Origin: Dimorphilus gyrociliatus
Lineage: Eukaryota; Annelida; Polychaeta; Dinophilidae
NCBI GenBank assembly: GCA_904063045.1
Contig: CAJFCJ010000012.1
Coordinates: forward strand, 992,001-1,056,000
DNA: 64,000 nucleotides
Reading direction: 5' to 3'
Shown here one piece after another: positions 1 to 12,368 of the stretch. The notes under the pieces are model-generated. The model was not told the origin of the DNA and did no database searches. It saw only the letters and a program-made list of their open reading frames with translations. Positions within the stretch are counted from its first letter, which is position 1. Every line of letters starts with the position of its first letter. The translations under genes and the position numbers were made by a program.

Positions 1-902
1 TTATCAAAATATTTGTAGTCGCTGAATATGGATGAAATCTTGATTCCTATTGCTAACGAAATATTTTTCAACTTACTTTTCGGAGCATCTCGAGGCGGCA
101 TCAAACTTAGAATATTTTTTGTTCCTTTTCATACGTAGTTGACTTTGTACGTCCATTTTCACTAATAATAGATCTATCATAGATTACGCTTATTTAGTGT
201 TAAATGGAGAATAATTGAAAGGTGAGAAATACGAAAAAAGAAATACGAAGATAACTTCGAACGACGTATAATTAATATTTTTAACACACGTAAGAGTCTA
301 AAACATATGCAAATACACGTAGTCCTATTCTTTTGTTGTAAACTAATAACTGTATTTTGATATAAGTTTTCTGTATAAAATTTGAAAGCTTAATACTGCA
401 TATTATCTGTTGTATAGACCATAAAGAGAGCGGACTATAGATTTGAATTTAGTGAGTCATTAATGTATGATATCTGACAATATTAAATATTCTCATTTTA
501 TATTACCTGGATAATAGTTAACTTTACATTAGTAAAAATTAATATAATTTGAAAAATATAGTAATTTGTCACATAGAACGAACATCCAGTAAAATTAAAT
601 TAATTTTCAAAACGCACTTGGAAAAAATGGTCGTTTCCTCTACTAGGCTGGTTTCTGTTACATTTTACCTTGAAAAAGATATAATCCATAAAACGATACA
701 TAAAATTTGTGCCAAAGGTCAAATTTTATGTAAACAAAAACAAATGTTTTAAAAAAATTGCTTTATACAAAATAATCCATTCATTTGGTACTATTGTCTT
801 AATTAAATTAAAAATACTTTAACTTCTGAATAAGTCTGAATATTCATAATATGTCCAATAGCGTTTGAAAATTTATACACAACAGATGGCGTTGCCGAAC
901 AT
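1..902. other. AT-rich non-coding upstream region
   Basis: No supported coding exon. A 67-codon open stretch at 549-752 has no family resemblance and no splice context, so I leave it out. An AGATGGCG box (884-891) lies just before the aldolase start codon. Confidence 0.6.
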
Positions 903-2116
903 ATGTCTGCTGTTGAACGACGATTATCTATGTTGAGTTCGAAACTTTCAATTTTTTTGAGACGCTTCAGCGTAACAGCGTCGAAAACAGCTAATCTTAA
1001 TATAGGAGGTATTTATCCACCTATTGCAACGCCATTTGATCCTTCAGAGAATATTGACTATGGAAAATTAAATGAAAATCTTAAAGTATGGGAGGCGATT
1101 CCTTTCAGGGGCTATGTTGTCCAAGGTTCAAATGCCGAAACGGCCTATCTTAAATTGGATGAAAAAGTAAATATCGTTAAACACGTAAGAGAAAATGTTC
1201 CGTCTGAGAAATTAGTTATAGCTGGTTCAGGGTGTGAATCTACTAAGGAGACAGTAGAGTCATGTCAGCGAATGTCTGAAGTTGGTGCTGATGCTGTCTT
1301 AGTCAGAAATCCTTGTTTCTATAAAGGATCCATGACTGATAAAGCTTTAATTCAACACTATAGGACTGTTGCAGATAATTGCGATATTCCAGTTATATTA
1401 TACAGCGTCCCCGCAAACACAGGTATGCAGGAAAAATCTCAAAAAATAATTATTATATAGCTCTGTCATAAATTCATAGATAGTATATTATCTATATTTT
1501 TATTTTATCAATATTCTATTTAGGTTTAGAATTGCCGGAAAATGTGATAGTTGAACTCAGCAGTCATCAAAACATTATAGGTCTAAAAGATAGTGGAGGA
1601 GATGTAAGGTGAAGCAAAATTTCAAACGAATAAATCTAATTTATCTATTATCGATCAAAATAGATTACTAAACTTGCTGGGTTAGCTTTTAGAACATCTA
1701 AGAATAACTTTCAATTATTGGCCGGTTCAGCTAGTTTTCTCCTGCCCTCATACGTTGTTGGTAATACTAAATTAATTATCAAAAAAATGTTTAAAATTAC
1801 TAAATCAATTGAATATTTTCATTGTTCCTCAGGTTGCGTAGGTGGTGTTTGCGCATTAGCAAATATTCTAGGTCAAGCTTGTTGCGATCTTGAAAAACTT
1901 TTTAAAGAAGGTAAATTCGAAGAAGCTAAACTTCTTCAACAAAGGCTTGTCGCCCCTAATCAAGCTATTACGAAGAGATTTGGCATAGCTGGTCTGAAGA
2001 GTGGTATGGATATGTTCGGTCTATATGGCGGCCCAACACGCACCCCAATTCTTCCGTTAGAAAATTCCCAGATTGAATTACTAAGAGAGGCGTTTAAGAA
2101 TAGTAATTTCATTTAG
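903..2116 (+). CDS. HOGA1: 4-hydroxy-2-oxoglutarate aldolase, mitochondrial
   Basis: Exons 903-1422, 1524-1603, 1664-1760 and 1833-2116 join in frame to 326 residues. The family (DapA/class I aldolase) cleaves 4-hydroxy-2-oxoglutarate to pyruvate and glyoxylate in hydroxyproline breakdown in mitochondria. The N-terminus is rich in Arg and Ser with few acids, as in a mitochondrial presequence. The TIM-barrel domain starts near residue 33 ([12 protein letters not shown]). The Schiff-base lysine is Lys195 in GLKDSGGD and the catalytic tyrosine is Tyr167 in LYSVPANTG. The C-terminal half ([25 protein letters not shown]) follows animal HOGA1 closely. Length matches the vertebrate protein (about 327). 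Introns are 60-101 bp with GT-AG ends. No defect is seen. A bacterial DapA-type lyase is the only alternative and is less likely given the animal HOGA1 match. Confidence 0.95.
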
Positions 2117-2189
2117 CTAAAACATTATATATACTAATATATACATATATAGAAGTGTACCCTATGCAAAAAGGTAATTGAGGATAAAC

Positions 2190-2195
2190 AATAAA
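2190..2195 (+). terminator. AATAAA polyadenylation signal of HOGA1
   Basis: A canonical AATAAA hexamer lies 74 bases after the HOGA1 stop codon. Confidence 0.55.
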
Positions 2196-3527
2196 ATTAC
2201 TCTTATACGGTATATGAAAAATGTCAAACTAAGACGTCAAATATCCTCCGGCTTGAACAAGCATGTCTTCACAACAGCATTGCAACCGTATTGTTCATAC
2301 AACAATACAACGTCAATATCAGACTGGACGACCGACGTGACGCCCCCCAGAAAAAAATTTTATTATGAAGTGTGTACATTAAAGGAACGTTTAGTGTACA
2401 CACTACTTTGTCGAATTCTACCTATTAAGTAACATTTTAGAATTGTATTACGTCATTTTACGTTAAAGAGGCGTAATAGGTTTTCGTCACTTATTTTTCA
2501 GAAATTAATTTATTTTCTTTATACAAACACAGAATATTGAACAAAGTGTGTTCCAAAGCATGCATAATAAATACAATACTATCACAATTCGCTTGGATAT
2601 AAGCTTTTTTTTCTTTAAAAAAAAGATAGAGATAAAAAGTTCATTAACATCTTGCACTCTTCATACATATTTTAATATTATTATTATATTATTACAACTC
2701 TTGTTCAATCATCCTCTTCTTTGTGAGAAACCATTTCATTCGTTTTTTGCTCTTCAAATTTCAATTGACAAGCATCAATTTAAACATGGAAACAAAAAAT
2801 AAATTGACAGTTTGAGTGAATATAATGTGATCTTTTCATTGTTTAATTCACACAATACAACATATAGAATTTGTTCTTTTAAATAATAAGATAGTTAAAT
2901 AAACTAGAAGAGATTAAACTTGAAAAAAAAACGAGGTAATAAATATAACTTGACACTCGTATGTATACAAGAATAGCATAATAATTGTTTTCGTAATAAA
3001 ATATGTAAGTTACATTCATACCATTTTGTTTACTTTTTTTTTCATATTCTACCCCAACATTCATAATATTCGTACATTAATATTCTCTGAATATATTAGA
3101 CAATATATTGTACTGTATATATAAATACATATAGATACATAAGTTATCACAGATCTCGCTTGTATATATTAGGTATACACTGTATATATAAATAAAAAAT
3201 AGTATTCTTTCAGTATTTCGCTGAACTAAAGTTTACATTTTTTTCTTTTTTTTTTATCTTCATAGTTTTTGTCTGTAATCAAGAAAAAATAATATAGTTT
3301 ATTAGTAAGACAATTAAGATTATATTGGATTAAATCTCTACTGCAAAAAAAGAGGCTTAAAACTTCCGAATGATATACAATATAGTATAAATATAAGGGA
3401 CGCTTGGATGAACGCACCTGGCAAACACAGCAAACAACTAAGCTGTTTATTGTTCATCAAGCATTCTCCTCTCTCGTTCTAGCGTTTCAAGCACAATCAA
3501 GCAGTTTACGTTAATACCTTTGCATTG

Positions 3528-3551
3528 TGACGTCAGAAAAGTATGACGTCA
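3528..3551. promoter_or_regulatory. Pair of palindromic cAMP response elements
   Basis: Two exact TGACGTCA octamers (3528-3535 and 3544-3551) are spaced 16 bp start to start. This is the consensus CREB/ATF site. No gene start is visible close by, so it would act as a distal element or the promoter of an unseen transcript. Confidence 0.5.
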
Positions 3552-6133
3552 TGGTAGAAAGGAAATCATTGTAACACCATCCTTACCATTGAGTGCTTAA
3601 TGAATGAAAGGGGAGGAGTGAATGAATATATTATATTGACTTCCAATGGAATATCGTTTACTTTCGCTCTAAAGTTTAGTAATAAAATCCAACTAATTGG
3701 ACAGTTTTAGATTGCGATAATGTATTTAGATTCTAGCTAATCAATTTCTAGAGCTTCCTTTAGAAATATTTCCAAATCGTAATGCATTTGCGAAGAAAGA
3801 ATGTATCGAATTTACTATACATACATATTTTATATGCAATATGCACGCATTCTTTGAAACATACTCTTTCCTTCGCTTCCTTCCGTTTATATCACAAAAG
3901 ATTTCCCCTAATGTTATTTGTCTTGTTCACGATCAGCTTTTTAATCATTTAATCACCAATTACGTCATAATACATTTGTCCAATAATCTTATCAGAGTTG
4001 TCTAAATCCCCGTTATCTATATCCCTACCCTTTGGTTGTGTACAGTATTTCTATATAAATATTAGCTTTACTGTCGATCGATTAATGTTTCTGGGAATAA
4101 AGCTGTGGGTGTGAACAGAATTTTTATTAATAGGAATGTATTAGATTTTTCAACTAAGCTGTAATCGTTATTCAGAAGAAAAAGATAACTTGGATGCAAA
4201 GAACACAGAAACATCTGCTACTTACATGAATTTTTGAACACACATGCCGAATTACTGCTAGATCACCTTTCTTAGTTATTCAACCGTGCGTGTTAAGTGG
4301 TAAGAATGAACACTGAATGGTCAGATGCGTACCAGGTTATTGATAAAAATATGGAAATAAATACTCTTTTTATGTATTAATATGCGAGATGTGGTCATAA
4401 ACATTGCGGCAACGGTTTGTCCAACAGTTCCTAACAATTTCCATGGAAACGCGGCAAACAAACTGTTTGCTAACTGATAATGAATGATATTACAAACAAG
4501 TTTGTTTGTCAACCTTCCAGGTGTATTTAATTAGGCTGATATCTGATAAGATGTTTACACGACCTGCCATAACTAGACTTAACAAACATGCTATTGACTA
4601 TATTTATATGAATATTCTTTCATTCATGAATTTCGCCTCTTGCATAAATAATATTGACATTAATAAGGTTATATTAGGGTATCTTGTATGAAAAGAGAAT
4701 TACAGTGTAGTGATGCGAAACATTTATAGGTATAATTAAATGTAAAGTCAGAAATTTTACAAGTACTTTTTCATTCAACAAGGAAATTAGAGTAATAAAA
4801 TAATTTTGATGTTCAACGGAAAAAAATGTAAATATTTCAGCATCCAACTCACGTGAAAAACTAATTTGAATAATGAATCCCGGCAACGGTGTAAATCAAT
4901 AAAAATTTCTCAATTCATTCTCATTTATCATTCAAACTACTCGAGCTTGACACTTTCTGAGCCAGGTAAAACGGAAATTAAAACGCCGTATGAACTGAAG
5001 CGGAACTTGACATTGTTCAATTGACTAGGATAAAAAAAAGAGTGATGCTCTCTTTCTTTCTATCCTCCCCTTCTATAAATGTATATTGTTGTGTGAACTT
5101 ACCAATTAAGTAGTTATAGCTTTAAACTGTTTTATTTCCCTCTAAAACCTTTTCTCTTAAATTTTTATAATTATATGAAATTAAGTATTTATAACTGCCA
5201 GATTCGACACGCATAGAAAAATCATCGTTTCAAAAAATTACACATAATAACTTTTGCGTGTTCATACAATACAAAAAAAAGTAACGCCGCTTCTTCTTTT
5301 ATTTACGGTCTTCATGAAAAAGTCTTATTCTTTTTTTAACCTATTTAAAAATTCTATTCAAGTTATATATATAAATTTATACAGTCTTTTAAAAGCTTAA
5401 TTGTGTCCAGCCTCTTTCTGAAGGACTATTAATTATTCATATTTTATTTTAAATATATACATGAATATGTATATGGACACACTTACATGTTTGGAAAAGT
5501 ATTGAAACACTCTATCTGATTACGCTGTAAAGCGATTAAGTAAACTATATTTGTACATTATTTACACAAATATCAAGTATAGAACGCGTGCATCCAGCTA
5601 ATTATCCTATTTAACTTGCGGTAAAAGGGATAATGTAAGGCGAAGGAAGTTCTAAAGGAAGCCATAATTTTCCTTAATTCAAGTTATTTTTAAGTGTTTG
5701 ACAATCGTATCAAAATAATAATATTAATAAAGAAAATTTCCACTTACCAGTTTTTTTTAATTGTTTCTATAAATATTTTTTTTCATCAGTTGTTTTCTCA
5801 TACATCAAACATTCTTGTGACTTTTTAATGGACGGATTCGATAAGGACTAGCTATTTTATAAATATCTATACGTATACATGTATAGTTATATATACATGT
5901 AGAAATAGTCAGTTATAAATAGGAATTTATTAATTTAAAATCTTTGTAGATATATCTCTTCTTCTCTTCTTCAAGTTTATTTGAGGACAATATTCTCCAA
6001 GGGAAGTATCTTTGGAAGAAAATTTTGAAAACTTCTGCCGAGACGGCGGGGTTAAACCCCAATCGTCTCTCCTGGGCAAATCCCTTAATTCTCTCTTATA
6101 GCAATTTCGAAGCAAGCAGGTAACTATGCAACG

Positions 6134-6142
6134 GCGCATGCG
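6134..6142. promoter_or_regulatory. NRF1-like GCGCATGCG site
   Basis: The core GCGCATGCG matches the palindromic NRF1 site typical of promoters. It sits at the edge of a locally GC-richer patch (about 6030-6170) in AT-rich sequence, with no recognised gene next to it. Confidence 0.35.
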
Positions 6143-7630
6143 TAGGGCGGAGCTTATCGAAAATCTTTACCCGACTCTTATTAAAGCTTCGATTTTTGCA
6201 CCGTATAAATCAATGTAATCTGTTTTCCGTTACTATATAATTATATATAATCATTTCTCTATAAAATATTTATTCTTAAGAATAAAAGTCTACAAGTTTT
6301 AAAAAAATAACAGCAATGTTTACCGGAAAGAAGGAAATCTATCAAAAGTCACCTTCGTTTAAATATCTATCAAGTATAATAAAGCTATTTTTACTTTACC
6401 AACAATTACGCAATATCATATAAAAAAGAAATGTAGTCGTGAATTGAATTTAATCTCCACCTGGAGCGCTTTTTATGATATCAAAAGAAAAAAGGTGCCA
6501 TATGGGAAAACGCGACCGTAAAATGTCTGCGAAAAGAACGATTCTGTTTGCCAACTGCCAGGTAAACTGGGCGTCGTATTGAATACAATACCTTGACAAA
6601 CATTTCAAATGAAACGAGACATTCTGCAAATGAACGTTTTTAACTTGTTTGTTTTCTTGTAAAAAAAATACAGAATACAACATGTCTTGTTGAACGACAG
6701 TTTTACATGAATAATATAATGCCTTGTCAGCGTGTAATGTCAGGTAATCGTGCCTCGTTTTTGGGTAAGACAAGAATTACCTTGTATTTATGTAAATGCC
6801 TTCCTCCTTCATTAAACTTTCATATATAAATTGCCCTCCTATTTTTCTATTCATATAGACGCCGCTCCTCCATAGCTTTTATGTCGTAAAAAGCTACTAC
6901 TAAATAATGCTGTCCGTAATATAATCTTTATAGAAACTACAATGCAAGAAACGATGGCAGAGATGTTTCAGTATTGAAAACGTTTTTTTCTCCTGATTAT
7001 TTTATCTTTCATTTATCATCAATGGTGACGTTGAACGGTGAAAGACATCTAATATATTTCGCTACTGAATCGTTTAATGTTTCTAGCATTTAAATCAATC
7101 ACGGACTACAAAAGGGGAACTTTAACAAGAATTCTTTCTCTTATTCCCTTCGTTCAACGATTTTGTACAATAAAGGAATATCATTGAAACATCTCAGCAT
7201 GACAGCAAAGACTCAGATTAGCGCGACAACATCAAAGAGGATAACGATTATGGGAGGATGACATTTGTTCTTTCCTTTTGCAGTTAGAAAAGACGGTGAA
7301 AAAGGAACTATGGTTATAGCAATATCCGATAATTTATAAGCTTTATTTTATCACCTATGTTTGTCTTTTATATAAATTCATTTTGTTTTCAAGTGGCCAT
7401 CTTTAGTTGATTCACAAGAATCAATTGTTTATACTTTTATAGTTTATTATTGATTTCTCTTTCTATAGAAAAAGCAACAGATTAACGAAATTGTAGTTTT
7501 AATTAATTATTCGACAGAATTACTCTTGAACGATTTATAGAAAGTAATTTAAATTGAGAGGAAAAGAAAATGGAGAGAAACGTTTAAAACTCCATCTGTT
7601 GTTTATTTGCTCTATATCAACGCGATAGAG

Positions 7631-7709
7631 ACGCCCTCTACACTATAAATAGTCATGTATATAAACAGTATATGAATACAGAAATGAAGCTATATCTACC
7701 AGGTGGCGC
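7631..7709. promoter_or_regulatory. Two CTCF-like boxes
   Basis: On the + strand CCAGGTGGCGC (7699-7709) fits the CTCF core closely. On the - strand TAGAGGGCGT (7631-7640) is a weaker match. Both lie in the spacer between HOGA1 and POU4. Confidence 0.35.
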
Positions 7710-9529
7710 ATGATGCCAATACAAATTGTATACGCAATAATTATGAATTATAGCTTGTTGAAAAGGTTACAAAGATCTTTAAAGCTATTCAATTTATATC
7801 ATTGACTCTTTATTAAAGAGTTTTGATAAAGTTCATGACAAAGGGAGCTTGTTGAATGCAACGAGAAAATCAATTTTATCAAGAAAACATAAAGAATCAC
7901 CTGTAAAATATTGAAAAAAAAATGAAAAAGTTTAATCGACGTTCTAAAATTATCTTGAATTTTGATTTTTCATTCAACGGGAAAGAGAAAGTATAAAGGA
8001 ATCAAATATTCTTTTATTACAGCGTTAAAGGTGCCAACTACCTCATTGCTGATTACCATCTGGTAGTTGTCATATGGAAGATTCGTGAATAATTTAATTA
8101 AGAGCCCTTACATGTTAAAATTCGATAAAATTCCCATAAAATATTATCGATTTTAATATAACTTTCATTGCTTCGAGGGTCCTTAATCTTTTTTTACAAG
8201 CTAGCTATTTTTTAGTATTTAAAACGAATGAAATGGAATCCTTTTCGCTAAATATATCTTTATAACTAGCTCCCAATAAATATTTCAATGATCGATCGAG
8301 AGTTATATTCCTATTATCTTTTTTTTCAATAGAACATATATCCACAAATGGAATTTTAGTTTCTCTAAGAACGCTTATTGCGGTGAAGAGCGAAACGTAC
8401 TTACACAATTCATAACGCGGACACAGATTCTAGTCGAGGACGAAAAGAATTTCTTGTGTTTTATAAATAAATTTATAAAATTTACGAATAGGATATCATC
8501 TATTTTTAAATTAGATAAATATATAAGAATATCAGTTTATTATATATAAGATTTATAGAAAGTGAAAGTATACGGTTAAACTAGGATTGAATGAATTTAG
8601 TAAATATTTAACATAAAATACGGTTTATTTACGTTCACGAAAAGGCTAGAGAGGAATCAAGTGATATGTAACTAATATGTTTAAAGCTTAAACAATTAAT
8701 TTTTAAGTATACTTAATGGTGGTTGAGAAAATCATGATATTTTGAAAGCAAAATTTGTAACAAGTTAATTTCAAGTCATGTATTTATAGAGGGAAAAAAA
8801 AGTTGATAGTAATAAACCTTTTAGTCTAATAAAATTAGACGTCTATGGTTAATTAACTACCCTTTTAATTAATTTAACAAAAGAAATAATGTATTTTTAT
8901 ACATTTTTAAGATAGAGGCTTGAAACTAAAATAGGCAATGAAAACGAAAGGGAGAAGATACGGATTTATTTGAGGGTAATTGATAAATTTCACAAATTGA
9001 TAAAAGTCATGCAAAGGAGAGATTTTAATCAATTCAAAAACGTCATAAATTTCATTCAAGTAAGAAAGAAATTAATTATTTTATTGTCAGTGACACTGCA
9101 CCGAAAAAAATTGAGGAAGATATAGTTTATTGTCTATGGATTATTTGAAAATTCTCTGGGGGAAGTGCGTCAGGTAATAAAATACCTGGATGTTTACCAT
9201 ATTGGTAAAAGTCGATAGAAGAGAACTCCAACTCTCAACGACATCTCATTTAATTTTCATGCCATTCCAATTCACTCGGGGGCTTTTATAATCGAGCTAC
9301 CGTTTCGTGACGGGCTCTTGTCTTGGTATAAACATATCGCCAGTCGGCTGTGACTTATTGCAAACCATAGACTTATTGAAATAAACGAATTTACTATTGT
9401 CTGGACAAATGCTATCTATTCTACCCTCTTTTGACGATGTTCTTTAAATAGTAATAAACTTTTATTTAGAAATCTATTCAAATTAGCTTTAATTAGCCGG
9501 CTCTACTTTATACGAATTAGAATTCACCG

Positions 9530-9680
9530 CAATACAGGTGTTGACGGTTTCGGGGAGCGTTCCCTCGACATTCACGCGAACATGGCGGTCGCCTTGTGCA
9601 TATTTGATGTGGTTGAGAACGACATGCTCGAACGATCCGGTCAACGCTCCGCCTACTTCTTTGTTCTTCCTTCAATCTAG
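9530..9680. other. GC-richer island of unknown nature
   Basis: About 150 bases with far more C, G and CpG than the surroundings. It holds a 33-codon open stretch starting ATGGCGGTC at 9582, but I see no splice donor after it and no family match. It could be an enhancer, a promoter with a first exon, or a non-coding RNA. Confidence 0.35.
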
Positions 9681-10903
9681 CTCATTGCGTATTCTCAGGC
9701 TTTTATTCCGATTCTAGTGTTCCATTGTTCGTTTACTTCGCTTTGATGACTGACAATTGCTAAGCCTTTGTCTTCGAGCACCTGTTGCGTGTTTTATTTC
9801 AAAAAAAGTGCATCCACACCACATTAAAAATTATTAAAAAGCTGGACTATCTCCCTCAAATTTTACCTGTAGAATAATTAAAAGTCAACCTTCTATTGAG
9901 ATCTATCAATCCTTTGCATTTTTCAACTTGCCTAAAAGTCATTAACTTGCAATCATCCAATTGAAAAGGTTAACTTGTTTACAGATCCGTATCAATAGTT
10001 GCTTAAAACAAAACAAAACCTTTTATGTACTTTTTCTTCATGATAAAAATCTACTTTTAAATATTAATTCTAAAAAACTAAAAGGAATATTACTAATAAA
10101 CAAACAGTAAGAACAAACAAAAAAAAAAGATTCATCTATTTATAATTTACTATATATCTATATATCTGTATCAAAAAATGATTTTAAATTAATATATACA
10201 TATATAGATATATACAGCATATATATACTGTGTATATACTGGATAGAGATTAAACAAATTAGTGAAATTAAATTAATGAAGTTAAAATATATAAACTATT
10301 CAAAAGACATATATACTATTTATTTAAATTATATAAATAGAAATTTTTATTAATTCATCTATGATGTAACAACTTCAAAGTTTAGAATATAGAGAATTTT
10401 TACTACTGCGGCTAAGAAGCTTCTATTTTCTTTTTACCTGTTTTTGTTGTTTACTGGAACAAAATACTGTCTATATAGAAAAATATAGGATATTAATTTA
10501 TATCACGCTATAATAACTGTATATATCTGGTATATATTCTATTGTTTGTTATGTATAATAGTTTAACACTTTTTCTTACAAAGACTTTATTATTGGAAAT
10601 TTGAATAGGATTTTACTTTATTTAAGGTAATAAAAGTTATTTATTTTTGTTGGTGTTGCATCTGCTATACAGGAACATAATTCTATAAATAGTGTCATTA
10701 AAATCACCGATTTCTTTTTCCAGACATTTTTTACATTAAACTTTTAATTATAGGTTTAGTTTTATTTATTGAAAAGTTTTTTAACCTGGTTTAACGATTA
10801 TTTTAGGAGAATAACAACGCTCCTGCTGAATACCAAACAGTTATTCAAATACTCATACATATTTGAAACACCTTCAGCCGAGGCGGGCGTCACTTTGTCA
10901 TTC

Positions 10904-10911
10904 GACGTCAC
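10904..10911 (+). promoter_or_regulatory. CRE-like GACGTCAC upstream of POU4
   Basis: GACGTCAC lies 21 bases before the POU4 ATG. It is a near-consensus CREB/ATF site in the 5' UTR or proximal promoter. Confidence 0.3.
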
Positions 10912-10931
10912 TTAAAGCGTCTACTGTCAAT

Positions 10932-12368
10932 ATGATGGTGAGTGTTTCTTTTTTAAACATATTTTTAAAAGTTACATAAGAGAGAAAGTAGGTTTTTAAT
11001 TTGGTAAATATTTTAATTAATTAAGAATAACTTGTTTAATGCAAATTTAATAAACTTATGACGAAGTCGTTTAAAACATTTATCTTTCTCTTGCTCTGTG
11101 CTTATTAGATATATAATAAATAGTATAATTGCAATGTTTCTATAGATAACGTTGAATATATTCTGAATAAATTTATGGTATCTTGTTAAATAATTTGTCA
11201 AATTTTTTACCCCAAATGATATTTCTATTTTTCATTATTTTCTAATTATTTAATATATTGTTCGCTATATGATATTTAACAAGACTTTTGTCAAATACGT
11301 AAATAATTTTCATTAGTTTTCTATCATTACTGTATAAATAAACGCTTTTAAGACTTTTATACAGTCTATAAAATTATACTTTCTAACTTGAATAAAAGAA
11401 ATTGTTTCATTTTCTAATAATAAAATAAATTCATTTAGAGCGAATTGTTCGGATCAGGATTTGAAAATTCAGCTTTGTTAACGGCTAGACCGGATTTAGT
11501 TGCGGATATGCCGAAGCATTCAACAAATGCGCAACATCCGCCGCCGTTAATGAAACCGGATTCATTCTATTCTGGAATGGGAAGTCACGGCCCAACAGGA
11601 AATTCCGGAGATCTACCTGTTTCAAGGTCTCAGCATCAGATGCACCATTTTCAAACTCATTATATGGGAAATTCTGGTATGCATGATCAAGCAATGCTCG
11701 ATCAATTAGGGGCTGTTGCTAACTCTCTTCCAGCTCCTCATCTAAGCGATCATATGCAACATCAAATGATGTATTCCCAGGCCTATAGTACCCAAGCCCC
11801 TCATCCTGTTGGACACGCTTCTTTCGGAGCTCCTCCCCATTCTTCAATTTCTCATTCTGCTATTCAGGAATTGGATTGCGATCCAAGAGAGTTAGAAGCC
11901 TTTGCCGAGCGTTTTAAACAAAGGAGAATAAAATTAGGGGTTACTCAAGCTGACGTTGGAAAGGCTTTGGGTAATTTGAAATTGCCTGGTGTCGGCTCTC
12001 TCAGTCAGAGTACAATCTGTAGATTTGAGTCTTTGACTTTGAGTCATAACAATATGATCGCTCTTAAACCAGTTTTAGCTGCCTGGTTAGATGAGGCTGA
12101 GAGGCAAGCTCGCGAAAACAACGTAACAAGAGAAATATTTCATTCGGCGGCCGACAGAAAGAGAAAGCGAACATCTATTGCAGCTCCGGAAAAAAGATCT
12201 TTGGAAGCTTACTTCGCCGTTCAACCAAGACCTTCCGGTGAGAAAATAGCTCAAATCGCAGATAAGTTGAGCTTAAAAAAGAGCGTTGTTCGAGTATGGT
12301 TTTGCAATCAACGCCAGAAGCAAAAAAGGATGAAGTTCGCTGCTTTGGGTCACCTTTCTAATCGTTGA
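10932..12368 (+). CDS. POU4: POU class IV homeodomain transcription factor (Brn3/unc-86/acj6 type)
   Basis: Exon 1 codes only for Met-Met (10932-10937, followed by a strong gtgagt donor). Exon 2 is 11439-12368, giving 311 residues. The N-terminal third is rich in His, Gln, Met and Pro and of low complexity. A POU-specific domain follows at about 146-222 (DCDPRELEAFAERFKQRRI, STICRFESLTLSHNNM), then a short linker and a homeodomain at about 240-300 (KRKRTSIAAPEKRSLEAYF) with the recognition helix VVRVWFCNQRQKQKRMKF. These are diagnostic of class IV POU factors, nuclear DNA-binding regulators of sensory neuron fate. I do not see the conserved N-terminal POU-IV box of vertebrate Brn3. It may be lost or lie on another first exon. 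The first intron is 501 bp. Confidence 0.95.

Larger units (their letters stand above)
2200..10931. other. 8.7 kb gene-free region upstream of POU4
   Basis: No open frame here has family resemblance or a convincing chain of splice sites. The sequence is AT-rich, with short homopolymers and TA-rich patches (for example near 10140-10250). Listed separately are two CREs (3528-3551), an NRF1-like palindrome (6134-6142), two CTCF-like boxes (7631-7709) and a GC-richer island (9530-9680). A space this large in an otherwise compact region, next to a developmental transcription factor, suggests cis-regulatory DNA for POU4; that role is inferred. Confidence 0.55.

Noticed and set aside
2178-2432. 84-codon open frame after HOGA1
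   Set aside because: It overlaps the HOGA1 polyadenylation signal, has no family resemblance, and starts at a non-ATG codon.
5930-6139. 69-codon minus-strand frame with a basic composition
   Set aside because: No recognisable domain or splice context. The local GC-richer patch is enough to explain an open frame.
11485-11694. 69-codon minus-strand frame in POU4
   Set aside because: Shadow of the POU4 coding exon.
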